From Amycolatopsis acidicola (lineage in GTDB: Bacteria; Actinomycetota; Actinomycetes; Mycobacteriales; Pseudonocardiaceae): a stretch of 64,000 nt of DNA. The stretch spans positions 1-64,000 of the forward strand of contig NZ_VMNW02000012.1 in the NCBI RefSeq assembly GCF_007713735.2. Direction: 5' to 3'. A program made the position numbers and the translations under genes. Below, one piece after another: positions 16,913 to 25,506 of this stretch. The notes beneath the pieces are model-generated. The model did not search any database, had not been told where the DNA came from, and worked only from the letters and a program-made list of their open reading frames with translations. The first letter of the stretch is position 1. Each line of letters starts with the position of its first letter.

Positions 16913-18165
16913 CCGACGCGTTCGAAGGCGTCCGCATCCTCGATTTCACCCAGCTCGAACAGGGCCCGTCGGCCACCCAGGTGCTGGCCGACTTCGGCGC
17001 CGAGGTGATCAAGATCGAACGGATCGGCCAGGGTGAGATCGGCCGCTTCCAGCCGCCGTTCCTCGACGGCGGGTACAGCCCGCACTGGTCCGCGACCAAC
17101 CGCAACAAGAAGAGCCTCAGCCTCGACGTGAAATCACCGCAGGGCAAGGAAATCGTCTACGAGCTCGCGAAGGACGCGGACATCGTGGCGAGCAACTTCC
17201 GGCCCGGGGTGATGGACCGGCTCGGGTTCGGCTGGGACGAGCTGTCCAAGATCAACCCGCGGATCATCGTGGCCTACGCCTCCGGCTACGGCCTGACCGG
17301 CCCGTATACGCACCGGCGCGGGCAGGACCTCGCGGCGCAGGCGATCAGCGGGCTGATGGCGCTGACCGGCAGCCAGGAGACCGGCCCGGTGCCGACCGGC
17401 ACGTTCATGATCGACTACCTCGCGTCGATGCAGTTCGCGCAGGGCATGATGATCGCGCTCGCCGCCAGGGAGAAGACCGGCCGTGGCCAGGTCGTGGATT
17501 CGAACCTGCTCAACGCCGCGATCACCAGCCATCTGCAGGAGGGCACCACCTTCCTCAACACCGGGCAGCGGTTCGACCGCCCCACGGCCGGGGTCGCGCA
17601 CGCGCACAACACCGCGTTGTACGGCTATTACGAGGCCGCGGACGGGTTGTGGTTCACCCTGATCGGCGAGTTCTACGTCGACAACCAGTGGCAGCGCAGC
17701 GCCCGCGCCTGCGGGCTCCCGCGGGAGCAGGTCGACGACCCCCGGTTCCAGACGATCGAGGGCCTGCGCGAACACACCGAGGAGACGCACCGGCTGCTCG
17801 CCGACGCGATCGCGAAGTTCCCGCGCGAGGAGATCATGGCCCGGTTCGAGGCGCAGGACGTGCTCGTCGCCCCGGTGCACGAGTACGACGCGGTGTTCGA
17901 GGACCCGCAGGTGCGCCACAACGGCCTCGTGCTGGAGTCCGAAGTGGACGGTGTCGGGCCGGTGAAGTTCGTCGGCATGCCGGTGTCGCTGTCGGAAACC
18001 CCGGGACGCCTGCGCCACGTGCCGCCCACGATCGGCCAGCACAACGATGACGTCCTCGCCGCCGCCGGGCTCAGCCCCCGGCGCATCGCCGAACTGAAAG
18101 CCGCCGGCGTTGTCGGCACCGAGACCGACCGGCAGCAGGCGGGCGAACCCGCCGCCTGGTCCTGA
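16909..18165 (+). CDS. CaiB/BaiF family III CoA-transferase
   Basis: A 418-residue family III CoA-transferase (formyl-CoA transferase/carnitine-CoA transferase type). The catalytic Asp is in RRGQDLAAQA (Asp140), and the N-terminus VRILDFTQLEQGPSATQVLADFGAEVIKIE is typical (quoted in two parts: VRILDFTQLEQGPSATQ, then VLADFGAEVIKIE). These enzymes pass CoA between carboxylic acids without loss of energy. The start overlaps the preceding stop. Two unrelated CoA-transferases in tandem suggest one for entry of the acid and one for exchange with an internal product, or two substrates. Confidence 0.92.
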   Translation: MTDAFEGVRILDFTQLEQGPSATQVLADFGAEVIKIERIGQGEIGRFQPPFLDGGYSPHWSATNRNKKSLSLDVKSPQGKEIVYELAKDADIVASNFRPGVMDRLGFGWDELSKINPRIIVAYASGYGLTGPYTHRRGQDLAAQAISGLMALTGSQETGPVPTGTFMIDYLASMQFAQGMMIALAAREKTGRGQVVDSNLLNAAITSHLQEGTTFLNTGQRFDRPTAGVAHAHNTALYGYYEAADGLWFTLIGEFYVDNQWQRSARACGLPREQVDDPRFQTIEGLREHTEETHRLLADAIAKFPREEIMARFEAQDVLVAPVHEYDAVFEDPQVRHNGLVLESEVDGVGPVKFVGMPVSLSETPGRLRHVPPTIGQHNDDVLAAAGLSPRRIAELKAAGVVGTETDRQQAGEPAAWS

Positions 18166-18180
18166 AATCCAAGGAGAAGC

Positions 18181-19356
18181 GTGACCACCCTGACCTCGAC
18201 CGGCCTCGTCCTGCCGGTGTCCGGCGGCGGAACGAAACGGCACGTGCTGCACGAGCCCGTCGACTACCCGCGCCATCCCGCCCCGTTCACCTCGCGCACG
18301 GTGCTCGCCGCCGCGCACGTCGTCGCCGACGCCCGCGCCGACTACCAGCCCGGCCACGCCCCGCCCGTCGACTGGGAAGCCACGATCGCGTTCCGCAAAC
18401 ACCTGTTCAGCTACGGCATCGGGATCGCCGAAGGCATGGACACCACCGAGCGCGGGCCCGGCGGTTTGCAGTGGCCGCAAGCGAAAGAGCTCATCCGGCT
18501 CGGCGTGGCCGCGGCCCGCGAGGCCGGTGCCGCGTGCGTCGCGGGTGCCGGGACCGACCAGTTGACCAGCGTGAACCCGTCGCTGGCCGAGATCGTCGAG
18601 GCCTACCTCGAACAGCTGGAATTCGTGCAGGCGCAGGGAAGCGCGGCCGTGATCCGCGCCAGCCACGCGCTCGTCGGAGCGGCGAAGACCGAGGACGACT
18701 ACCTCTCGGTCTACCGCGATGTGCTGGCCAAGGCCGACAAGCCCGCGATCGTGCACTGGCTGGGCACCGGCTTCGACCCGACCCTCGCCGGATATTGGGG
18801 CCACACTGACGTCCGCGCTGCCATGGACGTCGTGGTGCGCATGGCGCAGGAGAACGCCGAGCACCTCGACGGCATCAAGTTCAGCCTCCTCGACGAGGAG
18901 CTGGAGAAGGAGTTCCGCCGCCGCCTGCCCGCCGGGGTCAAGGTGTTCACCGGCGACGACTACGGCTACACCGGCCTTCTGCTCGGCGACGGCGAGCACC
19001 ACAGCCACGGCCTGCTCGGCGTGCTCGACCCGATCGCGCCCATCGCGTCGGCCGGGTTCGCCGCGCTCGACGCCGGGGACGAGGCGGGATTCGCCGAGAC
19101 GATGAACCGGTCGATCCCGATGGCGGTCAAGATGTTCGAGCCGCCCGCGGACCGCTACAAGGTCGGCACGGTGTTCGTCGCGTGGCTGTCCGGGCACCAG
19201 GACCACTTCCGGATGGTCACCGGCCGCGAGGGAATGCGCTCCCTGCAACACCTTTCCGACCTGTTCGTGCTCACCGACGAACTCGGTCTCTTCCCGGACC
19301 CCGAGCTGGCCGCGCACCGGATGCGGCTGCTGCTCGCCGCGGGAGGCATCGAATGA
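18181..19356 (+). CDS. DUF993 family protein (dihydrodipicolinate-synthase-like TIM barrel)
   Basis: A 391-residue protein that I place in DUF993, related in fold to the DapA/aldolase superfamily and usually found in sugar-type catabolic clusters. Recognisable parts are the GIAEGMDTTERGPGGLQW segment near residue 82, the GAGTDQL turn near 122 and the histidine-rich DGEHHSHGLLG near 276. A lysine in the KFSLLDEE region could form a Schiff base, but this is not established. The start follows AAGGAGAAGC, 15 bases after the CoA-transferase, and the stop overlaps the kinase start. It could be an aldolase or lyase for the four-carbon or larger acid handled by this operon. Confidence 0.75.
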   Translation: MTTLTSTGLVLPVSGGGTKRHVLHEPVDYPRHPAPFTSRTVLAAAHVVADARADYQPGHAPPVDWEATIAFRKHLFSYGIGIAEGMDTTERGPGGLQWPQAKELIRLGVAAAREAGAACVAGAGTDQLTSVNPSLAEIVEAYLEQLEFVQAQGSAAVIRASHALVGAAKTEDDYLSVYRDVLAKADKPAIVHWLGTGFDPTLAGYWGHTDVRAAMDVVVRMAQENAEHLDGIKFSLLDEELEKEFRRRLPAGVKVFTGDDYGYTGLLLGDGEHHSHGLLGVLDPIAPIASAGFAALDAGDEAGFAETMNRSIPMAVKMFEPPADRYKVGTVFVAWLSGHQDHFRMVTGREGMRSLQHLSDLFVLTDELGLFPDPELAAHRMRLLLAAGGIE

Positions 19357-20687
19357 CCGCTGCTCTCGACGGCGCGCGGCGCGTGGTGTTCCTCGACGAC
19401 GACCCCACCGGCACCCAGACCGTCCGCGACCTCCCGGTGCTCACGCGCTGGTCGGTCGAGGACATCCAGTGGGCGCTGCGGCAGGACACCGCGGGCTTCT
19501 TCGTGCTCACCAACACGCGCAGCCTCGCCCCGCGGGACGCGGCGGCGCGCGACCGCGAAGTCGTCGAAGCCTGCCTGGCCGCCGCGGGCCGTGAAGGGGC
19601 GCGGCTCGCGTTCGCCAGCCGGAGCGATTCCACGCTGCGCGGCCATTTCCCGCTCGAAACCGACGTGATCACCGAGGTCCTGGCCGAACACGGCAAGCGG
19701 GTCGACGCGATCGTGCTCAACCCCGCGTACACCGACGCCGGCCGCGTCACCATCGGCGGCACGCACTGGGTGCGCACGGGAGAAGACCTGGTTCCGGTGG
19801 CGGACACGGAGTTCGCGAAGGACGCGACGTTCGGCTTCACGTCCTCGCGGCTCGCCGACTGGGTCGAGGAAAAGAGCGGCGGCCGGATCCCGGCAAGCGA
19901 GGTGGCCGAGCTGACTGTCGACGACCTCCGCGCCGGCGATCTCGCGAAACTGTCCGGGGCTCGCGATGGCCAGGTGGTCGCCGTGGACACAGCCGAGGAC
20001 GGTGACCTTCGTGTTGCCGTGCAAGGGATTCTCGAAGCCGAGGCCGCTGGAGTGTCCTTTGTGTACCGGGTCGGCCCGTCTTTCGTGCGGGCGAGGGTGG
20101 GGCAGGACGTGCAGCCGCCGATCGACGACGGCGCGCTCACGAGCCTGGTGCACGGCGGCGCGCACGGGCTGGTGGTCGTCGGCTCGCACGTCGGGCTGAC
20201 CAGCAGGCAGCTCGCGAAACTCGCTGAGCGTCGCGAGTTCGTGAACGTCGAACTCGATGTACCGTCCCTTCTGGACAGTCCGGAAGGGCAGATCGAGCGT
20301 GCGGTGGCAGAAGCCGCCGACGCCCTCGAACACAGTCTCGTCGTGTTGAGCACCTCGAGGACGCTGGTCCGCGGCGCGGACGAAGCGGCGAGCCTGGACA
20401 TCGCCCGCCGGGTCAGCTCCGCGCTCACCACCACGGCCGGGCGGATCGTGGCGGCCAGGCGCCCGGCGTATGTCGTCGCCAAGGGCGGGATCACCTCGTC
20501 CGACGTCGCCACCGAATCGCTCGGCATCGGCCGCGCGTGGGTCCGCGGCTCGCTCCTGCCCGGAATCGTGTCGCTGTGGGAGCCCGTTTCCGGCCTGGCA
20601 CAAGGACTTCCCTACGTCGTGTTCGCGGGCAACGTCGGTACCGAGGATTCGCTCGCCGACGTCGTGGATCGATTGGAGAAAGCATGA
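19353..20687 (+). CDS. DUF1537 four-carbon acid sugar kinase (OtnK/DenK-like)
   Basis: A 444-residue kinase. The N-terminal acid-sugar-binding domain starts with VVFLDDDPTGTQTV and contains TNTRSL and SRSDSTLRGHFPLE, the hallmark segments of DUF1537. The C-terminal nucleotide-binding domain has AKGGITSSDVA and a GNVGTEDSL end. Characterised members phosphorylate 3-keto four-carbon sugar acids (3-oxo-tetronate) or related acids. Overlaps on both sides (ATGA) tie it to DUF993 and to the DenD-like dehydrogenase. The usual partners OtnI (isomerase) and OtnC (decarboxylase) are not in the window. Confidence 0.87.
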   Translation: MTAALDGARRVVFLDDDPTGTQTVRDLPVLTRWSVEDIQWALRQDTAGFFVLTNTRSLAPRDAAARDREVVEACLAAAGREGARLAFASRSDSTLRGHFPLETDVITEVLAEHGKRVDAIVLNPAYTDAGRVTIGGTHWVRTGEDLVPVADTEFAKDATFGFTSSRLADWVEEKSGGRIPASEVAELTVDDLRAGDLAKLSGARDGQVVAVDTAEDGDLRVAVQGILEAEAAGVSFVYRVGPSFVRARVGQDVQPPIDDGALTSLVHGGAHGLVVVGSHVGLTSRQLAKLAERREFVNVELDVPSLLDSPEGQIERAVAEAADALEHSLVVLSTSRTLVRGADEAASLDIARRVSSALTTTAGRIVAARRPAYVVAKGGITSSDVATESLGIGRAWVRGSLLPGIVSLWEPVSGLAQGLPYVVFAGNVGTEDSLADVVDRLEKA

Positions 20688-21670
20688 GCACGCGCATCGT
20701 CATCACCGGAGGCGCGGGGTTCCTCGGCTCTCTGCTGGCCCGGCGGATCCTCGCCGAGCCGGTCGCGCTGGGCGGCAGCGAACCGGCACCGGTGGGCGAA
20801 CTGCTGCTGCTCGACCTGGCCGAGCCGCACCCCGACCTCGCCGCCGATCCCCGGGTGCGCCCGGTCGTCGGGCCACTGGAGGAGGCACTGGGCGGGCTCG
20901 GGGACGTGGACGCGATCTTCCACCTCGCCGGGGTGGTCAGCGGTGCCGCGGAGGCCGATTTCGACCTCGGCATGCGCACCAACCTCGACGGCACCCGCGC
21001 CCTGCTGCAATACGCGCGGGGCCTGCGCACGCCACCGGTACTGGTGTTTTCCAGTTCGCTGGCCGTATTCGGCAACGACCCCGCGCTGCCGCCGCTGGGC
21101 GTGGTCGACGACAACACGCTGCCGCGGCCGCAGTCCAGCTACGGTATCCAGAAGTTCATCGGCGAACAGCTCGTCGCCGACTACACCCGCAAGGGTTTCG
21201 TGCGCGGCAGGTCCGTGCGCCTGATGACCGTGTCCGTGCGGCCGGGTAAACCGAACGCGGCGGCGTCGAGCTTTTTGTCCGGCATCATCCGGGAACCACT
21301 GTCCGGGCAGCGCGCGGTGTGCCCGGTCGCCCCGGAAACCCCGATCGCCCTCTCCTCGCCACGGTGCACTGTGGACGGTCTGCTCCGGGCCGCCGCCGTC
21401 GGTGACGCGGAATGGGGGAGCACCACCGCGATGAACCTGCCCGCCCTCACCACCAACCCACGCGAAATGGCCGAAGCGCTCGACCGCGTGACCGGAAGCA
21501 CCACCAGCTCCCTGATCGACTGGACCGGAGACCCCGGGATCACCGCGATCGTGGGCAGCTGGCCCGCCGAATTCGACACTCCCCGCGCGCGCCGGCTCGG
21601 CCTGGAAGCCGAGAAGACGTTCGACGACATCATTCGCGCCTACCTCACCGACAACCCAGGAGAGCAGTGA
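20684..21670 (+). CDS. denD: NAD-dependent epimerase/dehydratase-family dehydrogenase, DenD-like
   Basis: An extended SDR of 328 residues: ITGGAGFLG at the N-terminus, the FHLAGVVSG segment, and catalytic Tyr and Lys in SSYGIQKFIGEQ. The pattern FSSSLAVFG, then GRSVRLMTVSVRPGKPN is typical of D-erythronate dehydrogenases (DenD), which oxidise the 2-hydroxyl of four-carbon sugar acids. It overlaps both the kinase and the transporter genes by a few bases. The pairing with a DUF1537 kinase supports oxidation of a tetronate-like acid before phosphorylation. The exact stereochemistry of the substrate is not visible. Confidence 0.8.
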   Translation: MSTRIVITGGAGFLGSLLARRILAEPVALGGSEPAPVGELLLLDLAEPHPDLAADPRVRPVVGPLEEALGGLGDVDAIFHLAGVVSGAAEADFDLGMRTNLDGTRALLQYARGLRTPPVLVFSSSLAVFGNDPALPPLGVVDDNTLPRPQSSYGIQKFIGEQLVADYTRKGFVRGRSVRLMTVSVRPGKPNAAASSFLSGIIREPLSGQRAVCPVAPETPIALSSPRCTVDGLLRAAAVGDAEWGSTTAMNLPALTTNPREMAEALDRVTGSTTSSLIDWTGDPGITAIVGSWPAEFDTPRARRLGLEAEKTFDDIIRAYLTDNPGEQ

Positions 21671-22980
21671 TGACCATCGACAACGACGCTGTTGTCCCCG
21701 CCGGAAAGACAGTCCGGACCGCGGCCGAAGTACGCCGCGTCGGCCTCGCCGGCGGGATCGGCACCCTCATCGAGTACTACGACTTCGCGCTCTACGGCTA
21801 CGTTTCGACGATCATCGCGCCCTTGTTCTTCCCCAGCAAGGATCCCGTCGCCTCACTGCTGTCGGTCCTCGCCGTGTTCGCGCTGTCCTATGTGATCCGT
21901 CCGGTGGGCGGGATCTTCTTCGGCTGGGTCGGCGACCGCTTCGGCCGCCGCCGGGCCCTGATGGTCACCGTCATCGGGATCGGCCTGGCGAACACCGCCA
22001 TCGGGGTGCTGCCCACCTTCGCCGTGGCGGGCGTGCTAGCCCCGGTCCTGCTGCTGATAGTCCGCCTGGCACAAGGGTTTTTCGCGGGCGGGGAGGTCGG
22101 CGGCGCCGCAACGGTGATCGCCGAAGCCGCGCCGCCGGGCAAGAAGGCCCGCTACGGCGCGTTCACCCCGATGGGCACCAACTTCGGGTTCGCCGTCGCC
22201 TCAGCCGCGGTCGGCATCGTTTCCGGGGTGCTCGCGACCGAACAGCTCAACTCGTGGGGCTGGCGCATCCCGTTCCTCGTCGGCCTCCCGCTGACCGTAG
22301 TGTGCTACCTGGCGCGGCGGATGCTGCCGGACATCGACCAGAACGTGAAGCTCGGCAAGCACGGGTTCCCGCTCGTCGCCGCGCTGAAGACCTACCCCGG
22401 GGCGCTGGTGAAGGCGACCGCGCTGGGCATCGGCGTGCAGGGCGCGGCGTACATCGGCTCGACGTTCATCAGCATCTATCTGGTCACCAACCTGCACTAC
22501 GCGAAGTCGCCGGTGTACTGGATCACGGCGGGCGCGACCACCGTGGCGGTGGTGCTGATGCCGTTCACCGGGCGCCTCGCCGACCGGATCGGCGCGCTCA
22601 AGGTCGGCGCCATCGGGCTCGTCGGGTACGCGGTGATCACCTATCCCGCGTTCCTGCTGATGGACCTCGGCAACCTCGGGATCGCCGCGCTCGGCTACGT
22701 GCTCGTCATGGTGAACATGGCTTTCCTGCAGGTCGCCTCGTACACCGTCACCCCGCAGCTGTTCCCCGACGAAGTCCGCTACACCGGCACCGCGCTGGCC
22801 ACGAACGTCTCCGTCGTGATCGCGGGCGGGACGGCCCCGTACATCGCGACCTGGCTGGTGAAATCGACCGGCGACCTGCGTTCCCCGTACTACTTCGTCG
22901 CCACGACCTGTGTCATCGGGCTGATCGCGATCGTCGCGATGTGGAAGCGGTTCACCCGTACCGCCCCGGCGCTCCCGTGA
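21670..22980 (+). CDS. MFS transporter, metabolite:H+ symporter (MHS) type
   Basis: A 436-residue protein with about 12 hydrophobic segments. The N-terminal GTLIEYYDFALYGY and the loop motif GWVGDRFGRRRAL are characteristic of MHS symporters for organic acids and osmolytes (shikimate, alpha-ketoglutarate, proline/betaine transporters). The ATG shares its A with the previous TGA stop, and the stop overlaps the aldolase start. It probably imports the organic acid that the operon degrades. Location: cytoplasmic membrane. Confidence 0.92.
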   Translation: MTIDNDAVVPAGKTVRTAAEVRRVGLAGGIGTLIEYYDFALYGYVSTIIAPLFFPSKDPVASLLSVLAVFALSYVIRPVGGIFFGWVGDRFGRRRALMVTVIGIGLANTAIGVLPTFAVAGVLAPVLLLIVRLAQGFFAGGEVGGAATVIAEAAPPGKKARYGAFTPMGTNFGFAVASAAVGIVSGVLATEQLNSWGWRIPFLVGLPLTVVCYLARRMLPDIDQNVKLGKHGFPLVAALKTYPGALVKATALGIGVQGAAYIGSTFISIYLVTNLHYAKSPVYWITAGATTVAVVLMPFTGRLADRIGALKVGAIGLVGYAVITYPAFLLMDLGNLGIAALGYVLVMVNMAFLQVASYTVTPQLFPDEVRYTGTALATNVSVVIAGGTAPYIATWLVKSTGDLRSPYYFVATTCVIGLIAIVAMWKRFTRTAPALP

Positions 22981-23858
22981 GGGCAGCGCTCGACGAGCTG
23001 GTGACCCGGCGGCTGCGGCAGGGCGCCGCAGTCCCGGGCTTCACCTGCTACGGCGCCGATACCGCCTTGGCGGTCGTCGCCGCGGCGGAACAGGTTGGGG
23101 CGCCGGTCATTCTCCTGGTGGCACCGAGCACGGCCGCCGCTGCCGGAGGCTCGCGACTGATCCGCGCGTTGCGCGGCATCGCAGACGACGCCGCCGTGGA
23201 GGTGTGCGTCCAGCTCGACCACGCCAAGGACGAGCCGGTCATTCGGGACGCCATCGCGGCGGGCGTGGACTCCGTTCTCGCCGACGGATCGCACCTGCCG
23301 TTCGCGGCCAACGCCGAGTTCGTGCGCCGGGTGGTCTCTTTCGCGGAAGGCGCGGGCGTGGTCGTCGAGGCGGAGCTCGGCAGTGTCCCGGGCGCGGAAG
23401 ACCAAGCGGCGGAACAGGATGCCGACGCGGTGGGGAAAACGGACCCGGCCCTGGTGCGTCCGTTCCTCGATGCCGGCGGCGCGCGGTTGCTGGCCTGCGG
23501 CGTGGGGAACGTCCACGGCCGTTACCGGGGCACGCCGGAGATCGACTGGCCACGCCTGGAACGCATCCGCGTTGCCGCCGGGGCAGTCCCGCTGGTGTTG
23601 CACGGAGCGTCCGGGCTTCCCGTCGAGGACCTCGAGGCGGCTCCGGCCGTGGGGATCGGGAAGGTCAACGTCAACACCGAACTCAGGACCGAGATGCTCG
23701 CCGCGGCCGAGAAGAACCTCGGCCCCTGCCGCGCGGCAGGGGAGGACATGCTGACCTACACCGAAGCCCTCCGCCAAGCGGCGGTCCGCGTTGCCACCGA
23801 AGTTCTGGCTCTCACGTCCGCCGCTCCAGATAAGCGGTCCACGACCCGTACCGCGTGA
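22977..23858 (+). CDS. Class II (zinc) ketose-bisphosphate-type aldolase
   Basis: A 293-residue member of the class II fructose/tagatose-bisphosphate aldolase family. Likely zinc ligands are His82 in QLDHA, His180 in GNVHG and His209 in LHGASG; the Asp81 partner and the VEAELG glutamates are kept. The phosphate-binding end (GIGKVNVNTELR) is present. It is divergent from true fructose aldolases and may cleave the phosphorylated keto acid made by the DUF1537 kinase. The GTG start overlaps the MFS stop. Its last 47 bases overlap the convergent allophanate hydrolase gene, so the final residues (TSAAPDKRSTTRTA) are probably not conserved. Confidence 0.85.
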   Translation: MRAALDELVTRRLRQGAAVPGFTCYGADTALAVVAAAEQVGAPVILLVAPSTAAAAGGSRLIRALRGIADDAAVEVCVQLDHAKDEPVIRDAIAAGVDSVLADGSHLPFAANAEFVRRVVSFAEGAGVVVEAELGSVPGAEDQAAEQDADAVGKTDPALVRPFLDAGGARLLACGVGNVHGRYRGTPEIDWPRLERIRVAAGAVPLVLHGASGLPVEDLEAAPAVGIGKVNVNTELRTEMLAAAEKNLGPCRAAGEDMLTYTEALRQAAVRVATEVLALTSAAPDKRSTTRTA

Positions 23859-25506
23859 TGTCCGTGCCCTCGGCGGCGGCGACCGGGTCGCAGTGGAACC
23901 CGGTCACCTGGCTGCCGTCGTCGAGGCGGATGGGGCCCAGTGACAGGGGCGCGGGCAGCCGGGCGAGGAAGGTGCCGAGTGCCGCCGGGGAAAGCGTCCA
24001 GCGTTCTCCGGTGAGCGACGCGCCGTGCGTGGTGTCGCGCACGATGCCGGGTTTCGGCGGTTCTGTCGGGAGGGCGGCCATCCGGTACTCGGGTGCCGTG
24101 CGCACGGTGCCGGCGTACCGGGCGCCGAGGTCGGTGAGCTGGTGGTTGAGCGGCCGGCCGCGGAGGTGGGCGCCGAACACGGCGAGGTCGGTGCCGCCGT
24201 CAGGGTAGACGTCCACAATGGACTCCCCGGTGAGCGCCGCGGCGAGGTCCAGCGCGGTCTGGTCGTCGAACGCGCGCGTGATGATGCTGACGCCGAACGG
24301 ACTTCCGTCGGCGGCGCCGGCAGGGACAGCGACGGCGGCGAGGTCGAGCAGGTTGACGAAGTTGGTGTAGACGCCGAGCCGTGAGTTGACCTCCACGGGA
24401 TCGGCGGCGACCTCGGCGAGGGTGGGATGTCTCGTGGTGGTCGGCATGAGCAGGGCGTCGAACGGGCTGAGCAGCGCGGTGGCCGTCGCGCGGTGCCGGG
24501 CGAGCCGGTCCAGGTCGGTGGCCAGCGCGTGCGCGGGCAGCCGCCCGGCGGAGCGGATGATGTCCGCGACGACGGGGTCGGCGTCGGCCGGGCCGCTTTC
24601 GAGGAACGCACCGACGGCGGCATGGCGTTCGGCGACGAGGGCGCCCTCGTAGAGCAGGCCCGCGGCCTCCAGCAGCGGGGCGGTGTCGACCGGGGTGATC
24701 TCGGCGCCGGTGCCGCGCAGCCGTTCGATGGTGGTGGCAAAGGCTTTCCGGGCCTCGGGCGTGAGGTGGACGAGCCCGGCCGCATCCGGGACGGCGACGC
24801 GGGCCGGGTTCGCCGCGGCGTAGCGCGTGGTGGCGGGCCAGGTGCGGCTGCCGGGATCGGCGGGGTCGGGGCCGGTCATGACGCGCAGCGCGCGTTGCGC
24901 GGTGGCCAGCGACCGGCCGAACACGGTGACGCAGTCATACGAGCGCGCGGCCGGGACGACGCCGGTGGTGGGGATGAGGCCGAGCGTCGGCTTGAGCCCG
25001 AAGATTCCGTGCAGGGCGGCGGGAACACGGCCGGAGCCCGCGGTGTCGGTGCCGAGGGCGAAATCGGCGATGCCGAGCGCCACGGCGACGGCGGAGCCCG
25101 AGCTGGAGCCTCCGGAGATCTTGTCCGGCTGGAAGGCGTGGCGGACCGCGCCGTACGGGCTGCGGGTGCCGACCAGCCCGGTCGCGAACTGGTCGAGGTT
25201 GGTCTTGCCCAGGCAGAGCGCGCCGGCGTCGAGGAGCCGTGCGACGGCCGTGGCGTTCCGCTCCGGCGAATAGGCGTAGGAGGGGCAGCCCGCGGTGGTC
25301 GGCAGCCCGGCGACGTCGATGTTGTCCTTGACCGCGAACACGGTGCCCGCCAGCGGCAGGTGTTCTCCGGTCGCGGTGCGTTCGTCGACGAGTTTGGCCT
25401 CCAGTAACAGGTCCTGCTCGTCGCGGAGGGTGATCCACGCTTCGGGGCGGCCGGTTTCGCGCAGGAGCCGGAACGCTTCGCGAACCCGGTCGGTGGTGCC
25501 GGTCAT
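23812..25506 (-). CDS. atzF: Allophanate hydrolase (AtzF-type)
   Basis: Hydrolyses allophanate to ammonia and CO2, the second step of ATP-dependent urea breakdown. The N-terminal amidase-signature domain has Lys60 in AVKDNID, the cis-serine in GGSSSGS (near 135) and the nucleophile Ser158 in DTAGSGRVPA. The C-terminal domain (about 445-564; VFGAHLRGRPLNHQL, SLTGERWTLS) is typical of allophanate hydrolases and absent from simple amidases. The 564-residue length is normal. The ATG at 25506 overlaps the stop of urea carboxylase (ATGA). It overlaps the aldolase gene tail to tail by 47 bases. Confidence 0.93.
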   Translation of the reverse strand: MTGTTDRVREAFRLLRETGRPEAWITLRDEQDLLLEAKLVDERTATGEHLPLAGTVFAVKDNIDVAGLPTTAGCPSYAYSPERNATAVARLLDAGALCLGKTNLDQFATGLVGTRSPYGAVRHAFQPDKISGGSSSGSAVAVALGIADFALGTDTAGSGRVPAALHGIFGLKPTLGLIPTTGVVPAARSYDCVTVFGRSLATAQRALRVMTGPDPADPGSRTWPATTRYAAANPARVAVPDAAGLVHLTPEARKAFATTIERLRGTGAEITPVDTAPLLEAAGLLYEGALVAERHAAVGAFLESGPADADPVVADIIRSAGRLPAHALATDLDRLARHRATATALLSPFDALLMPTTTRHPTLAEVAADPVEVNSRLGVYTNFVNLLDLAAVAVPAGAADGSPFGVSIITRAFDDQTALDLAAALTGESIVDVYPDGGTDLAVFGAHLRGRPLNHQLTDLGARYAGTVRTAPEYRMAALPTEPPKPGIVRDTTHGASLTGERWTLSPAALGTFLARLPAPLSLGPIRLDDGSQVTGFHCDPVAAAEGTDITRYGSWTAYLERRT

